From NCBI RefSeq assembly GCF_017854565.1, contig NZ_JAFMHJ010000012.1, positions 18,681 through 82,680 of the forward strand: a DNA stretch of 64,000 nt. The letters are read 5' to 3'. Source of the DNA: Yoonia sp. (lineage in GTDB: Bacteria; Pseudomonadota; Alphaproteobacteria; Rhodobacterales; Rhodobacteraceae). Positions 47,505 through 57,018 of this stretch are shown in pieces. How positions within the stretch are numbered: the first letter of the stretch is position 1; the number at the start of each line of letters is the position of its first letter. Below the pieces are notes generated by a model. That model was not told where the DNA came from. It was given only the letters and a program-made list of their open reading frames with translations, and searched no databases. Position numbers and translations under genes: made by a program.

Positions 47505-49301
47505 CTACTTAGCAATCACATAGGTCCCGGGTGCTGCGGCAAGCACCGGATGGCGCGCATCACCCGGTGCGCGCGCCGGCACTATCTTGCCTGACTTTTT
47601 GGACAACCATGCGTCCCACCGCGGCCACCACGATCCTGCATGCTTGTCGGCATCGGCCAGCCAATCATCCGCAGACGGCCCCAAATCAGGGTTCGTATAA
47701 TGCCCATACTTGTTCTTTGACGGCGGGTTGATGATCCCTGCGATGTGGCCCGATTCCGATAGGATAAAGGTCTTGTCCTTCGATCCCATTTTTTGAACGC
47801 CCGCATAGCTGCTTTTCCATGCCGCAATATGGTCCGTCTCACAGGCGATGGCGCACAGCGGGATTGTCACATCCTTGATATGCACCGTCGTGCCGCAAAT
47901 CTCAAACCCATCGGTCGCGAATTTGTCGGCCTGACATAGCCCTCTCAGGTATTCGACGGCCATGTGCGCCGGCAGATTGGTGCCGTCGCCATTCCAGTAG
48001 AGCAGATCAAAGGCAGGTGGCGCCTTGCCCATCATGTAGCTTTTAATCGCAGGCCCATAGATCAGATCATTCGCGCGCAGATACGAGAACGTGCGCGACA
48101 TGAAAAAGGAATCAAGGATTCCGTTTTCCGCGACCTCTGCCTCGATCCCATCGACAAAGTCATCCTGCAGGAACACCCCGACCTCGCCCCGGTCAGAAAA
48201 GTCTGTCAGCGTGGTAAAGAAGGTCGCCGCGTTCACGGACGTATCCTTGCGCTGCTTCATCAAGGCCAGCGTCAACGACAAGGTTGTCCCGGCAATGCAA
48301 TACCCCACGGCGTTCACCTTTTTGACACCACATATCGCCTTAACCTCATCAATAGCTGTCAAATAGCCTTCCTCGACGTAGTCGCTCATCGAGGTATCGC
48401 GATACGCATCATCGGGGTTCACCCAAGACACTACAAAGACGGTATAACCTTGATCGACGGCCCATTTGATCAGGCTATTTTGTGGTTTCAGGTCCAGAAT
48501 GTAGAATTTATTGATCCATGGCGGAAAGATGATCAAAGGCGTCTCATGGACGGTTTCGGTCGATGGCGCATATTGGATCAGCTCGAACATGCGATTGCGA
48601 AAGACAACGGAACCCGGCGTCGTGGCCAGGTTTTCGCCCAGCTTGAACGCCTTTTTGTCGGCCAGGGTCACGATCAGATCGCCGTTGTTCGCCTCCAGGT
48701 CGGCCACCATATTTTCCAGCCCCGCGACAAGGCTCTGGCCCTCTGTCTCGGCGGCGAGCGCCAGCGCTTCGGGGTTGGTTGGCAGGAAATTCGTCGGGCT
48801 GATCATATCCACCAACTGCTGGCTGAAATAGCGTAGCCGCTTTTTCTCCTCGGAATCGAGCGTATCAATATCGTCCACTGCCTGCTGTACGGCTGCGGCA
48901 TTCATCAGGTACTGCTGTTTGATAAAGTTAAAGTACGGGTTCGTATCCCACAACGCGTGACTGAACCGGCGATCTGTGGGCGTCTCATCGGTGGGCGCTT
49001 CCAGCTTGCCTTGGGCCAGAAGATGCTGCGCTTCGACATAATGCTTTACCGATTTACCCCAAAATTCCAGCTGATGCTCGATCAGCTTGGCGGGGTTATG
49101 CATCATTTCAGTCATATAGCCGGTGGCTGCCTTGAGATAGAGATCCTGATTGGGGCCGCGCAGCGCCGGGGGCACGGCGCGGGCCTGACCCAGCGCCTTT
49201 AAAAGACGCTGCGTCAACTCTTCTACACGGGCCAGATTCGCTTCTAATTTTGCAACATTGTGGCCGGAAGTGACGCCCGTTTCTAAATCGTTAGTTGTCA
49301 T
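47505..49301 (-). CDS. phaC: Class I poly(3-hydroxyalkanoate) polymerase
   Basis: 598 residues from the ATG at 49301 (AGGAAAG ribosome site); a longer frame to 49490 overlaps the phaZ start region and is not conserved. The lipase-like box VGYCIAGTTL holds the nucleophile Cys335. The Asp and His partners lie in ACETDHIAAW and SESGHIAGIINPP. It polymerises (R)-3-hydroxybutyryl-CoA into PHB granules. No phaA/phaB are in the window. It is divergent from phaZ with 68 bp between starts, containing one operator-like palindrome. Confidence 0.96.
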   Translation of the reverse strand: MTTNDLETGVTSGHNVAKLEANLARVEELTQRLLKALGQARAVPPALRGPNQDLYLKAATGYMTEMMHNPAKLIEHQLEFWGKSVKHYVEAQHLLAQGKLEAPTDETPTDRRFSHALWDTNPYFNFIKQQYLMNAAAVQQAVDDIDTLDSEEKKRLRYFSQQLVDMISPTNFLPTNPEALALAAETEGQSLVAGLENMVADLEANNGDLIVTLADKKAFKLGENLATTPGSVVFRNRMFELIQYAPSTETVHETPLIIFPPWINKFYILDLKPQNSLIKWAVDQGYTVFVVSWVNPDDAYRDTSMSDYVEEGYLTAIDEVKAICGVKKVNAVGYCIAGTTLSLTLALMKQRKDTSVNAATFFTTLTDFSDRGEVGVFLQDDFVDGIEAEVAENGILDSFFMSRTFSYLRANDLIYGPAIKSYMMGKAPPAFDLLYWNGDGTNLPAHMAVEYLRGLCQADKFATDGFEICGTTVHIKDVTIPLCAIACETDHIAAWKSSYAGVQKMGSKDKTFILSESGHIAGIINPPSKNKYGHYTNPDLGPSADDWLADADKHAGSWWPRWDAWLSKKSGKIVPARAPGDARHPVLAAAPGTYVIAK

Positions 49302-49319
49302 CTTAGCTTTCCTGTGCCT

Positions 49320-49337
49320 ATGCTGCAGGTGCAGCAT
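49320..49337. promoter_or_regulatory. Probable PhaR operator between phaC and phaZ
   Basis: ATGCTGCAGGTGCAGCAT, palindromic apart from the central GG, in the 68-bp divergent gap. It could place both the polymerase and the depolymerase genes under PhaR. Confidence 0.7.
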
Positions 49338-49369
49338 AATGTCTGCGCGCACCTGTTTGGAGATATGTG

Positions 49370-50638
49370 ATGAAGTATATGATGACCTATGACCTGATGG
49401 AAAGCGCGCGCAACACCAATCAATGGCTGGGTGCCACGGCGCGTGCCTTTGCATCCTATCCGATGATGTCTTTCGGGGCAAACCCCGCAATGGATTGGCT
49501 CAAGGCATGGGGCGAAGTCACCGAACGCACCTTTGCGCGCATGGTGGTCAAGCCGGACTGGAACCTGCCGCCCGTGACCTGCGAAAAAGGCCGCGATCAT
49601 CCTGTGGTGATTGAAACTGTCGTCTCGCGCCCGTTCGGCGATCTGATCCATTTCACGACGCCCGGCCGGGCCCCAAGCAAGCGCCGGGTTTTGTTGGTCG
49701 CACCGATGTCAGGCCACTATGCGACGCTGCTGCGCAAAACCGTGATCAGCCTGCTGCCCGATTGCGACGTCTATATCACCGACTGGCACAATGCCCGCGA
49801 CATTCCCGTCAGCGCAGGCAAGTTCGATGTCGAAGATTACACACTTTATCTTGTTGATTTCATGCGCAAGCTGGGCGCGGACCTGCATGTCATCGCGGTT
49901 TGCCAGCCTGTGCCGCTGACACTGGCCGCGACGGCATATCTTGCCGAACAAGACCCAAGCGCGCAGCCCCGGTCCCTGACCCTGATCGGCGGCCCCGTTG
50001 ATCCAGAGGCGAACCATACCGAAGTCACCGACTTTGGCCGCTCTGTCACGATGGGCCAGCTGGAACAGACAATGATCCAACGCGTCGGCTTTCAGCACTC
50101 GGGCGTCGGTCGCATGGTCTATCCCGGCCTGCTGCAGCTTGCGTCTTTCATCTCGATGAACAGCGAAACCCACGCCAACGCGTTCCGCGACCAGATTATC
50201 AAAACGGCCAAAGGCGAAGCTGGCGACCACGACAAACACAACGTGTTTTACGATGAATATCTGGCGGTTATGGATATGCCCGCCGAATTCTATCTTTCCA
50301 CGGTACAGCATATCTTCAAAGGCCGCGACATCGCCCGTAACGATTTTGTCGTTGCCGGGCACAAAGTTGATATGGGCAAGATCACGACCGTTGCCGTTAA
50401 GATCGTTGAAGGCGAAAAGGACGACATCTCGGCACCGGGTCAATGCCTTGCGGCACTTGGCCTTCTGACCGGACTGCCTGACGACAAAAAGGCGTCGCAC
50501 CTTGAACCGGGCGCGGGCCACTTTGGTATTTTCGCAGGCGCAAGCTGGCGCAATAACATTCGCCCGCTTGTACTGAATTTCATTGATGCCAATGCACAGA
50601 CGGCAGCCAAGGCCGCAAACAAAAACGCTGCCGCTTAA
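49370..50638 (+). CDS. phaZ: Intracellular PHB depolymerase
   Basis: 422 residues from the ATG at 49370 with GGAG upstream; a GTG one codon earlier is also in frame. It belongs to the PhaZ1-type intracellular depolymerases with a cysteine nucleophile, here Cys178 in VIAVCQPVPL. The opening YDLMESARNTNQWLGATAR and the YITDWHNARDIP segment are typical. It breaks PHB granules down for reuse. Divergent from phaC, giving a compact synthesis/degradation locus. Stop codon overlaps that of the convergent hydrolase gene. Confidence 0.94.
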   Translation: MKYMMTYDLMESARNTNQWLGATARAFASYPMMSFGANPAMDWLKAWGEVTERTFARMVVKPDWNLPPVTCEKGRDHPVVIETVVSRPFGDLIHFTTPGRAPSKRRVLLVAPMSGHYATLLRKTVISLLPDCDVYITDWHNARDIPVSAGKFDVEDYTLYLVDFMRKLGADLHVIAVCQPVPLTLAATAYLAEQDPSAQPRSLTLIGGPVDPEANHTEVTDFGRSVTMGQLEQTMIQRVGFQHSGVGRMVYPGLLQLASFISMNSETHANAFRDQIIKTAKGEAGDHDKHNVFYDEYLAVMDMPAEFYLSTVQHIFKGRDIARNDFVVAGHKVDMGKITTVAVKIVEGEKDDISAPGQCLAALGLLTGLPDDKKASHLEPGAGHFGIFAGASWRNNIRPLVLNFIDANAQTAAKAANKNAAA

Positions 50639-51351
50639 CGCCGAAGCACGAGCGGCTGCCGCATCCATCTGCGCAGGGCGTCTGACACAGCGTCGGGCGC
50701 CTCGAGCGTGGGCAGATAGCCGGCACCATCAATCACTTCAAGCGCCGCATAGGGGATAAATTCCGCCATGAATTGATGGCGCTTGAGCGGGTATTGTCCG
50801 TCGTCCATGCCGCAGATCACAACGGTGGGCTGGGTCATCTTGCGCAGTGTCGCTTGCTGATCCTTGCGCCGCTGTAGGGCGCGCGCCTGTTTCACATAGG
50901 CGTCGGGGCCCAGCGCCAGCGCCATATCGGTCAGCAGACGCACCAAACCGACCTTGTCCGTCGTCGGGGCCATCCAAGTTGAATTCACTTCGTGCTGCAC
51001 GACCCTGTCGAACTGCCCTGCCCGCGCGGCAATAATCTGTGGCTCGCGGGCGGCGGCGGCTTGGGGTGTATCGGCTTGCGGGCTGGTGCTGATCAAGGCG
51101 ATGCGCGTCACGCGGTCAGCGGCACGGCGCAGCACCTCCATCGCGACCATGCCGCCCATCCCCATACCCGCCAGCGCGAATTTCGATGGCGCCCATGTCA
51201 GGATTTGCGAGGCGATTTCTTCCATCCGTTCACCCTTGTGGGTCGGGGCAATCATCACCGCATGATCATGCGACAAGTCACGGATTTGATCCGCAAAAAC
51301 CCGCGCGTCACACAGCATCGGCGGGATCAGGAGCAGCGTTTCACGTGGCAT
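50635..51351 (-). CDS. Alpha/beta-hydrolase fold protein lacking catalytic Ser and His
   Basis: 238 residues. The fold is recognisable (LLLIPPMLCDARVF, RIALISTSPQADTPQ, QPTVVICGMDDGQYP). The nucleophile elbow reads AGMGMGGMVAMEV: the residue that should be Ser (position 64) is Gly. The catalytic His position in the C-terminal loop is Tyr212 (GAGYLPTLEAPD) where HLPTLE is expected. The acid region (Asp183/184) remains. It may be a non-enzymatic scaffold or binding protein, or a decaying gene. Convergent with phaZ; it faces the same way as the next hydrolase gene. Confidence 0.8.
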   Translation of the reverse strand: MPRETLLLIPPMLCDARVFADQIRDLSHDHAVMIAPTHKGERMEEIASQILTWAPSKFALAGMGMGGMVAMEVLRRAADRVTRIALISTSPQADTPQAAAAREPQIIAARAGQFDRVVQHEVNSTWMAPTTDKVGLVRLLTDMALALGPDAYVKQARALQRRKDQQATLRKMTQPTVVICGMDDGQYPLKRHQFMAEFIPYAALEVIDGAGYLPTLEAPDAVSDALRRWMRQPLVLRR

Positions 51352-51478
51352 ATGCGCGGCGTCGCTTTGGCATGCTCAGACCCTGTTTGGTTTTCCAGCA
51401 GTCTGACCCGGCACGGGCCACATCGCAAGCCACCATAGCCCGGCAAGCCAAGCAGAAATCCGCCTGGGCCGGGCGGGA

Positions 51479-52231
51479 TCACCCAAGCGCGCGCACCGCC
51501 GCCGCCAAAACATCCGCGACCGAACCTTCCATCAGCGCCAGACACCGCGCGTCCGAAAACCGATGATCCGCGCCGTCCACTAGCGTCAGGCGCATATCGG
51601 GCCCTTGCGCATGCGCCAACAGCCGCAACGCCACCGTCACATCGACATCCCGGTCTGCCGTGCCCTGCAAAAACCGGACCGGAAATGGCAACGACAGCGG
51701 TTCGCGCAGCACCAAGCGGCTGCGGCCCTCTTCGATCAACCGTTTGGTGATGATATATGGCGCACCATAGTCCGACGGCAGCGCCACCTGCCCCGCCATC
51801 AGCGCGGCCTTTTGCGCTGCGGAAAATCCGGCCCAGATGCTGTCTTCGGTGAAATCGGGGGCTGCGGCAATTGTCACCAGACCCGCCAGCTTTTCGGGCA
51901 TTTCGCGCGCGATAAGCAGTGAAATCCAACCGCCCATCGACGACCCGACAAGCACGACCGGCCCCGCAATCAACGCAATCGCCGCACAGGCATCTTCGTA
52001 CCAGTCGCCGATTGCGCCGTCGGTAAACGCCCCGCTGCTTTCGCCGTGCCCGGAATAATCAAACCGCAAGAAGGCGCGGCCATGGCGGCGCGCCCAATTT
52101 TCCAGATGCACCGCCTTGGTGCCCTGCATATCCGACTTGAAACCACCCAGAAACACTATCCCCGGCCCGGTGCCGTCTGTGAGATGATAGGCAATCCGCC
52201 GCCCCTGCGGCGTCACCAATGTCTTAGCCAT
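51479..52231 (-). CDS. Alpha/beta-hydrolase (esterase/thioesterase-like)
   Basis: 250 residues from the ATG at 52231; a longer frame to 52297 adds no conserved sequence. Catalytic residues are intact: Ser98 in GSSMGGWISLL, Asp in GTADRDVDV and His223 in DGADHRFSD. The oxyanion region reads IVFLGGFKSDMQGTKA and FDYSGHGESSGAF. The pattern resembles ABHD10/palmitoyl-thioesterase-like bacterial hydrolases; substrate unknown. Cytoplasmic. About 130 bp upstream of the inactive-looking hydrolase in the same direction. Confidence 0.85.
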   Translation of the reverse strand: MAKTLVTPQGRRIAYHLTDGTGPGIVFLGGFKSDMQGTKAVHLENWARRHGRAFLRFDYSGHGESSGAFTDGAIGDWYEDACAAIALIAGPVVLVGSSMGGWISLLIAREMPEKLAGLVTIAAAPDFTEDSIWAGFSAAQKAALMAGQVALPSDYGAPYIITKRLIEEGRSRLVLREPLSLPFPVRFLQGTADRDVDVTVALRLLAHAQGPDMRLTLVDGADHRFSDARCLALMEGSVADVLAAAVRALG

Positions 52232-52422
52232 GCTGTACCTCTTCCAAACCCGTTTCCAATGCTGGTGCACCAGAACACATCGCGGCAAGCAGACCAAGCA
52301 TCGGCGTCACAAGGCCCGCAACGGTATTGGATAGCGCTCTATGATTGGGCGCGCTCAGCCGCCCCCCAACTGGACCGTGATCAGCCCGTCAGATCAAGGT
52401 CAGTCTCCGGTCTAGGCGCAGT

Positions 52423-52668
52423 TCAGCCGCCGACGTAGACCGATGTTCTGGGCCGGAAAAATATTTTTTGATCGTGCAAACGACCCAACAATTCTTCGCC
52501 GGTACGCTGATCCTGTTCAATGACGCGGATCGATTCCAGATGTGCCGGGTTTTCTTCTGTCAGGGCCAAACGCATCCGCGACAATTCACGACCACGCGCG
52601 CGCAGCGCCTCTTCGATCAGGTCAATGTCGGCAATGCTCAGATCAAACGTGCGGTTATAGCTTGGCAT
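52423..52668 (-). CDS. Small conserved protein of unknown function
   Basis: 81 residues, charged and helical, no signal peptide: SIADIDLIEEALRARGRELS and IRVIEQDQRTGEELLGRLHD suggest a helical hairpin. Ends SVYVGG. It looks genuine by codon use and by its position between divergent thrS and the hydrolases, but I recognise no named family. Confidence 0.65.
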   Translation of the reverse strand: MPSYNRTFDLSIADIDLIEEALRARGRELSRMRLALTEENPAHLESIRVIEQDQRTGEELLGRLHDQKIFFRPRTSVYVGG

Positions 52669-52870
52669 ATCATGTCCCCATCATCAGCGTTTCCCATAGG
52701 AAACTACCGTCGCTTTTACACCCGCATGCGTCGCAGTCAACGTATATCTAAGCATACAATGGTGTTCCCACGATCCCCACTTGACCCTTTTTGCGCAAAA
52801 GGTCATTTAACCCGGACACATACCCGCAACCGGGCGTTCCGTGGGCGCCAAACTGACGAGGAGCCGACAT

Positions 52871-54817
52871 ATGGCCCAGATTTCCCTGACTTTTCCTGAT
52901 GGTAACAGCCGCGCCTATGACGCAGGCGTGACGGCCGCCGACGTCGCGGCTGACATTTCATCTTCGCTGCGCAAAAAAGCGATCAGTGCGACGGTGAACG
53001 GCGCGCACTGGGATTTGCAATGGCCGATAAATGCGAATTCGTCTATTGCAATCAATACGATGAAAGATGAAGCTACTGCGCTAGAGCTGGTCCGCCACGA
53101 CCTTGCCCACATCATGGCGCGCGCGGTGCAGGAAATCTGGCCCGACGTGCAGGTCACAATCGGCCCCGTGATCAAAGACGGCTGGTACTATGATTTTGAC
53201 CGCGCCGCGGCATTCACACCCGAAGATCTGGCCGTGATCGAAAAAAAGATGAAGGACATCATCAACAAGCGCGATGAGGTCCGGACAGAAATTTGGGACC
53301 GCCCCAAGGCCATCCAATATTATCAAGACCGCGGCGAGCCCTATAAGGTCGAATTGATCGAAAGCATCCCCGGCGATGAACCATTGCGCATGTATTGGCA
53401 TGGCGATTGGCAGGACCTGTGCCGTGGCCCGCATTTGCAGAATACCGGCCAGGTGCCTGCGGATGCATTCAAACTGATGTCCATTGCCGGGGCGTACTGG
53501 CGTGGAGACAGCAACCGCCCGATGCTGCAGCGGATCTACGGGACGGCATTTACCAACAAGGAGGGTCTCAAGGCGCATCTGCATATGCTGGAGGAAGCCG
53601 CCAAACGCGACCACCGCAAGCTGGGCCGCGAAATGGACCTGTTCCACATGCAAGAAGAGGCCCCCGGTCAGGTGTTTTGGCACCCAAATGGCTGGACCGT
53701 TTACACCGAATTGCAGGATTACATGCGCCGCCGCCAGCGCGCGGATGGCTATGTTGAGGTGAACACACCGCAGGTCGTGGATCGCAAGCTGTGGGAAGCG
53801 TCGGGGCATTGGGAAAAATATCAAGAGCATATGTTCATCGTCGAGGTGGACGAAGAACACGCGCGCGAAAAATCCGTGAACGCGCTCAAGCCGATGAACT
53901 GCCCCTGCCATGTTCAGATATTCAACCAAGGCCTGAAATCTTATCGCGATCTGCCGCTGCGCATGGCCGAGTTTGGGTCATGCAACCGTTACGAGCCCTC
54001 GGGCGCGCTGCACGGGATCATGCGGGTGCGTGGCTTTACCCAAGACGACGGCCATATTTTCTGCCGCGAGGACCAGATAGAGGCGGAAACAGCCGCGTTC
54101 ATCACATTTCTGAGCAAGACCTACAAAGATCTTGGGTTCGAGAACTTCAGCGTCAAGTTTTCGGACCGGCCCGACGTCAGGTCCGGGTCGGATGAGGTGT
54201 GGGATAAATCAGAAGCTGCCCTGCTTTCAGCCACCCGCGCGGCCGGGATCGAACCGACGATGAACCCCGGCGAAGGGGCGTTCTATGGCCCCAAACTCGA
54301 ATTCGTCCTGACCGACGCCATCGGGCGCGACTGGCAATGTGGCACGATCCAGGTAGACCTTGTGTTGCCCGAACGGCTGGACGCAAATTATGTCGGCGTG
54401 GATGGTAACAAGCATCGGCCTGTCATGCTGCACCGCGCGACGCTTGGCTCGTTTGAGCGGTTCATCGGCATCTTGATCGAAGAACACGCGGGCAAGCTGC
54501 CGTTTTGGCTGGCCCCGCGTCAGGTGGTTGTCGCCGCAATCATATCAGACGCCGATGCTTATGTGCATGAGGTTGTCGCGGCACTGAAGGCCGTCGGCGT
54601 GCGGGCCGAGGCGGATGTGCGCAACGAAAAGATCAACTATAAGGTGCGCGAACATTCTGTCGGCAAGGTGCCTGTCATTCTGGCGCTTGGCGCCCGCGAA
54701 GTCCAAGAGCGCACGGTCACCGCAAGGCGGCTGGGGGAAAACCGGACATCTGTAACATCTCTGGACGAGATCGTAGCAGAGCTACGCAAAAGCGCCACGC
54801 CGCCCGATTTATTGTAA
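52871..54817 (+). CDS. thrS: Threonyl-tRNA synthetase
   Basis: 648 residues from the ATG at 52871 (GAGGAGC ribosome site). Domains in order: TGS (residues 1-62), editing domain with HxxxH-type [11 protein letters not shown] and the [13 protein letters not shown] segment, class II catalytic core with [11 protein letters not shown] (zinc Cys), [21 protein letters not shown], then the anticodon-binding domain ([20 protein letters not shown]). It charges tRNA-Thr. Cytoplasmic, essential. A terminator follows. Confidence 0.97.
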   Translation: MAQISLTFPDGNSRAYDAGVTAADVAADISSSLRKKAISATVNGAHWDLQWPINANSSIAINTMKDEATALELVRHDLAHIMARAVQEIWPDVQVTIGPVIKDGWYYDFDRAAAFTPEDLAVIEKKMKDIINKRDEVRTEIWDRPKAIQYYQDRGEPYKVELIESIPGDEPLRMYWHGDWQDLCRGPHLQNTGQVPADAFKLMSIAGAYWRGDSNRPMLQRIYGTAFTNKEGLKAHLHMLEEAAKRDHRKLGREMDLFHMQEEAPGQVFWHPNGWTVYTELQDYMRRRQRADGYVEVNTPQVVDRKLWEASGHWEKYQEHMFIVEVDEEHAREKSVNALKPMNCPCHVQIFNQGLKSYRDLPLRMAEFGSCNRYEPSGALHGIMRVRGFTQDDGHIFCREDQIEAETAAFITFLSKTYKDLGFENFSVKFSDRPDVRSGSDEVWDKSEAALLSATRAAGIEPTMNPGEGAFYGPKLEFVLTDAIGRDWQCGTIQVDLVLPERLDANYVGVDGNKHRPVMLHRATLGSFERFIGILIEEHAGKLPFWLAPRQVVVAAIISDADAYVHEVVAALKAVGVRAEADVRNEKINYKVREHSVGKVPVILALGAREVQERTVTARRLGENRTSVTSLDEIVAELRKSATPPDLL

Positions 54818-54841
54818 CATTCCAGCGCTGGAACCTGTAAC

Positions 54842-54876
54842 AAACCCGTCGCTGGACACAGCGGCGGGTTTTTTGT
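54842..54876 (+). terminator. Rho-independent terminator after thrS
   Basis: AAACCCGTCGCTG (54842-54854) pairs with CAGCGGCGGGTTT (54859-54871), with one mismatch, followed by a long T run. Between the stop and this hairpin is a perfect 14-bp palindrome, TTCCAGCGCTGGAA. Confidence 0.9.
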
Positions 54877-55052
54877 TTTCCATGATATACAGGCTGCGTC
54901 AGGCTGCCGCAGGTGCGCGGCAACTCAACTGACCTCACAGAAACGCGATGCACAGGCCTGTGAATGGCATTGGACAGGCCGCCTCAGTTAAAGTTTGCTC
55001 ATCGCCGATCTCTGGTGAACAAACAACCCAACCGAACCAAAGGAAATTTCCT

Positions 55053-55355
55053 ATGTCGAATGCTACGAAAACGCTCATCCTTGCCACCGCTGTTGCAACC
55101 GCACTGACTGGGCTTGCCACCAATGCCTCTGCCGCTGGCGACGAAAAATGTTTCGGTGTGTCCCTTGCAGGCGCAAATGACTGCGCGGCTGGCCCCGGCA
55201 CAACATGCGCCGGCACCTCGACGGTCGACTATCAGGGCAACGCTTGGACGCTGGTCCCCGAAGGCACATGTGCAGGCATCGAGCTGCCCGCAGCCGCAGA
55301 CGGCACCGCGCGTGCGGGTGCGTTGGAAGCGCTTGAGCGTGATCTGCCAGCGTAA
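55053..55355 (+). CDS. bufA1: DUF2282 bufferin-type precursor (BufA1-like)
   Basis: 100 residues with an AAGGAAA ribosome site. A signal peptide ends ...TNASAAG at about residue 28. The mature part has four cysteines at 33, 44, 52 and 73 in the patterns [25 protein letters not shown] and VPEGTCAGI, the DUF2282/BufA1 layout. Published bufferins are Sec-exported peptides whose cysteines are modified by a MNIO enzyme and which bind copper in the periplasm. The enzyme (bufB) and partner (bufC) follow directly, with doxX, so this is a complete cluster. Confidence 0.88.
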   Translation: MSNATKTLILATAVATALTGLATNASAAGDEKCFGVSLAGANDCAAGPGTTCAGTSTVDYQGNAWTLVPEGTCAGIELPAAADGTARAGALEALERDLPA

Positions 55356-55367
55356 CCGATCCAAACC

Positions 55368-55393
55368 GTAGGGTGGGTTAAAACCCACCTTAC
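55368..55393 (+). repeat. REP-like hairpin between bufA1 and bufB
   Basis: GTAGGGTGGGTT (55368-55379) pairs with AACCCACCTTAC (55382-55393), one G-U pair, two-base loop. GTAGGGTG is the type of core seen in repetitive extragenic palindromes; the same start occurs at 59731 by the RAYT gene and at 58053. It sits 12 bp after the precursor stop and may reduce transcript passing into bufB. Confidence 0.65.
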
Positions 55394-55417
55394 AACATCA
55401 CTTGCCGGGGACCGGAA

Positions 55418-56269
55418 ATGCTTGATGCTGCGCACCATACTTCATTGCCGCCACGGCCCGGCGTTGGCTACAAGCCTCAGCATTACGCCGATATCATGTC
55501 GCATCCTGACCCGGTTGCGTGGATTGAAGTCCATGCCGAAAACTACATGGGTGACGGCGGCCGCCCCATCGCGCAGTTGCGCCAGTTGGCCGAACGCTTT
55601 GCCGTCTCGGTCCACGGTGTGGGTCTGTCGATTGGCGGCGAAGGCAATCTGGACCGCGATCACCTTGCCCGCCTGAAACATCTGGTCGGCTGGCTAAATC
55701 CCGCCAGCTTTTCCGAGCATCTGGCCTGGTCGACCCACGACAGTCATTTCTTTAACGACCTCCTGCCCCTGCCCTATAATGCCGCGACGCTGGCACGCGT
55801 CGCTGCGCATATCAATCAGGTGCAAGACACCATCGGCCGCCGCATGCTGCTGGAAAACCCGTCCAGCTATCTGGCATTTGCAGACGCGACGATGTCCGAG
55901 ACCGACTTTTTACGCGAAGTGAGCGCCCGTACCGGATGTGGCCTGCTTTTGGATGTGAACAACGTCTTTGTCAGCGCCACCAACCTCAAGACGTCGCCGC
56001 AGGCCTATATCGACGCATTCCCGCTGGACGCCGTTGGCGAAATCCATCTTGGCGGCCATGACGTGGACGAAGACGAAACCGGGGCACCGTTATTGATCGA
56101 CAGCCACGGCAAGCCCGTGGTCGATCCGGTCTGGGCGCTACTTGATTACACCCTCGACCGGGCGGGCGCAAAGCCATTGCTGATCGAGTGGGACAATGAC
56201 GTACCCGCGTGGCCGGTTCTTGCGGCCCAGGCAACGCGCGCCGACGCGGCACTGGCGCTGGTGGCATGA
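55418..56269 (+). CDS. bufB: MNIO (DUF692) multinuclear iron oxygenase, BufB-like
   Basis: 283 residues, TIM-barrel type. Metal-ligand positions are visible in EVHAENYMGDGG, SVHGVGLSIG, SFSEHLAWS, LLENPSSYL, LLLDVNNVFVSA, GEIHLGGHDV and DSHGKPV. It also has IEWDNDVP near the end. MNIO enzymes use a di- or tri-iron cluster and O2 to modify cysteines of RiPP precursors; in bufferins this gives thiooxazole-type heterocycles. The substrate is presumably the cysteines of the adjacent DUF2282 peptide. The stop overlaps the bufC start (ATGATG). Cytoplasmic. Confidence 0.92.
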   Translation: MLDAAHHTSLPPRPGVGYKPQHYADIMSHPDPVAWIEVHAENYMGDGGRPIAQLRQLAERFAVSVHGVGLSIGGEGNLDRDHLARLKHLVGWLNPASFSEHLAWSTHDSHFFNDLLPLPYNAATLARVAAHINQVQDTIGRRMLLENPSSYLAFADATMSETDFLREVSARTGCGLLLDVNNVFVSATNLKTSPQAYIDAFPLDAVGEIHLGGHDVDEDETGAPLLIDSHGKPVVDPVWALLDYTLDRAGAKPLLIEWDNDVPAWPVLAAQATRADAALALVA

Positions 56270-57006
56270 TGGGCGTTGACCATGCGACGTTTACCGCAAC
56301 GATCCTGAACCCCGACGCGACGGTCCCCGCCGGGTTGCAGAACCCGGACGGAACCACCGCCAGCAAACGCTTTGATGTTTACCGCAACAATGTGGCGGTC
56401 AGCCTGTCGGACGCATTGGAAACCGCGTTTCCGATCACCCGCAAATTGGTGGGAAACGCTTTTTTTCGCGCAATGGCGGGGGTTTACCTGCGCAAGCACC
56501 CGCCGACATCGCCGCTGATGATGTTTTATGGGGCACAGATGCCCCAATTTCTGCGGCGATTTGATCCTGCAAAATCAATCGCGTATCTGCCCGATATCGC
56601 AGCACTGGAATTGGCGCTGCGCCATGCCTACCACGCTGCGGACGCCACACCGGTGGACGCCCAGCGCCTTGGCGTGCTGGCCCCAGACGCCCTGATGGGT
56701 GCCCGTCTGCGTATTGCGCCCGCGATCACGACTGTCACGTCGGATTTTCCGATCTACAGCATCTACCGCGCCAACACGGTCACGGACGCGCCCAAGCCCG
56801 TCATGCAGGCCGAAACCGTGCTGATCACGCGCGCCCGGTTTGACCCCGAAATCCACCCGATCAATGCTGCGGCGGCGCGCCTTATCGCCGCTCTTGCCGA
56901 TGGCCAATCGCTTGGTCAGGCGGCAGCACTTGCTGATGAAACCCTCGACCTTGGCGCGATCCTGGGGCTGCTTCTGGCCCAAGGTGCGGTGACAGATATT
57001 TACTGA
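56266..57006 (+). CDS. bufC: DUF2063 RiPP partner protein, BufC-like
   Basis: 246 residues (ATG 56266 or 56269). The N-terminal DUF2063 domain has DVYRNNVAVSLSDALETAFP, ITRKLVGNAFFRAMAGVYL and PPTSPLMMFYGAQMPQFL. The C-terminal domain is a helical/beta extension. DUF2063 proteins recruit the precursor peptide to the MNIO enzyme. Overlaps bufB by four bases, consistent with complex formation. Gene order A-B-C-DoxX matches Caulobacter bufferin and Cupriavidus gold-induced (GIG) loci. Confidence 0.9.
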   Translation: MMGVDHATFTATILNPDATVPAGLQNPDGTTASKRFDVYRNNVAVSLSDALETAFPITRKLVGNAFFRAMAGVYLRKHPPTSPLMMFYGAQMPQFLRRFDPAKSIAYLPDIAALELALRHAYHAADATPVDAQRLGVLAPDALMGARLRIAPAITTVTSDFPIYSIYRANTVTDAPKPVMQAETVLITRARFDPEIHPINAAAARLIAALADGQSLGQAAALADETLDLGAILGLLLAQGAVTDIY

Positions 57007-57018
57007 AAGGCCTTTTCA

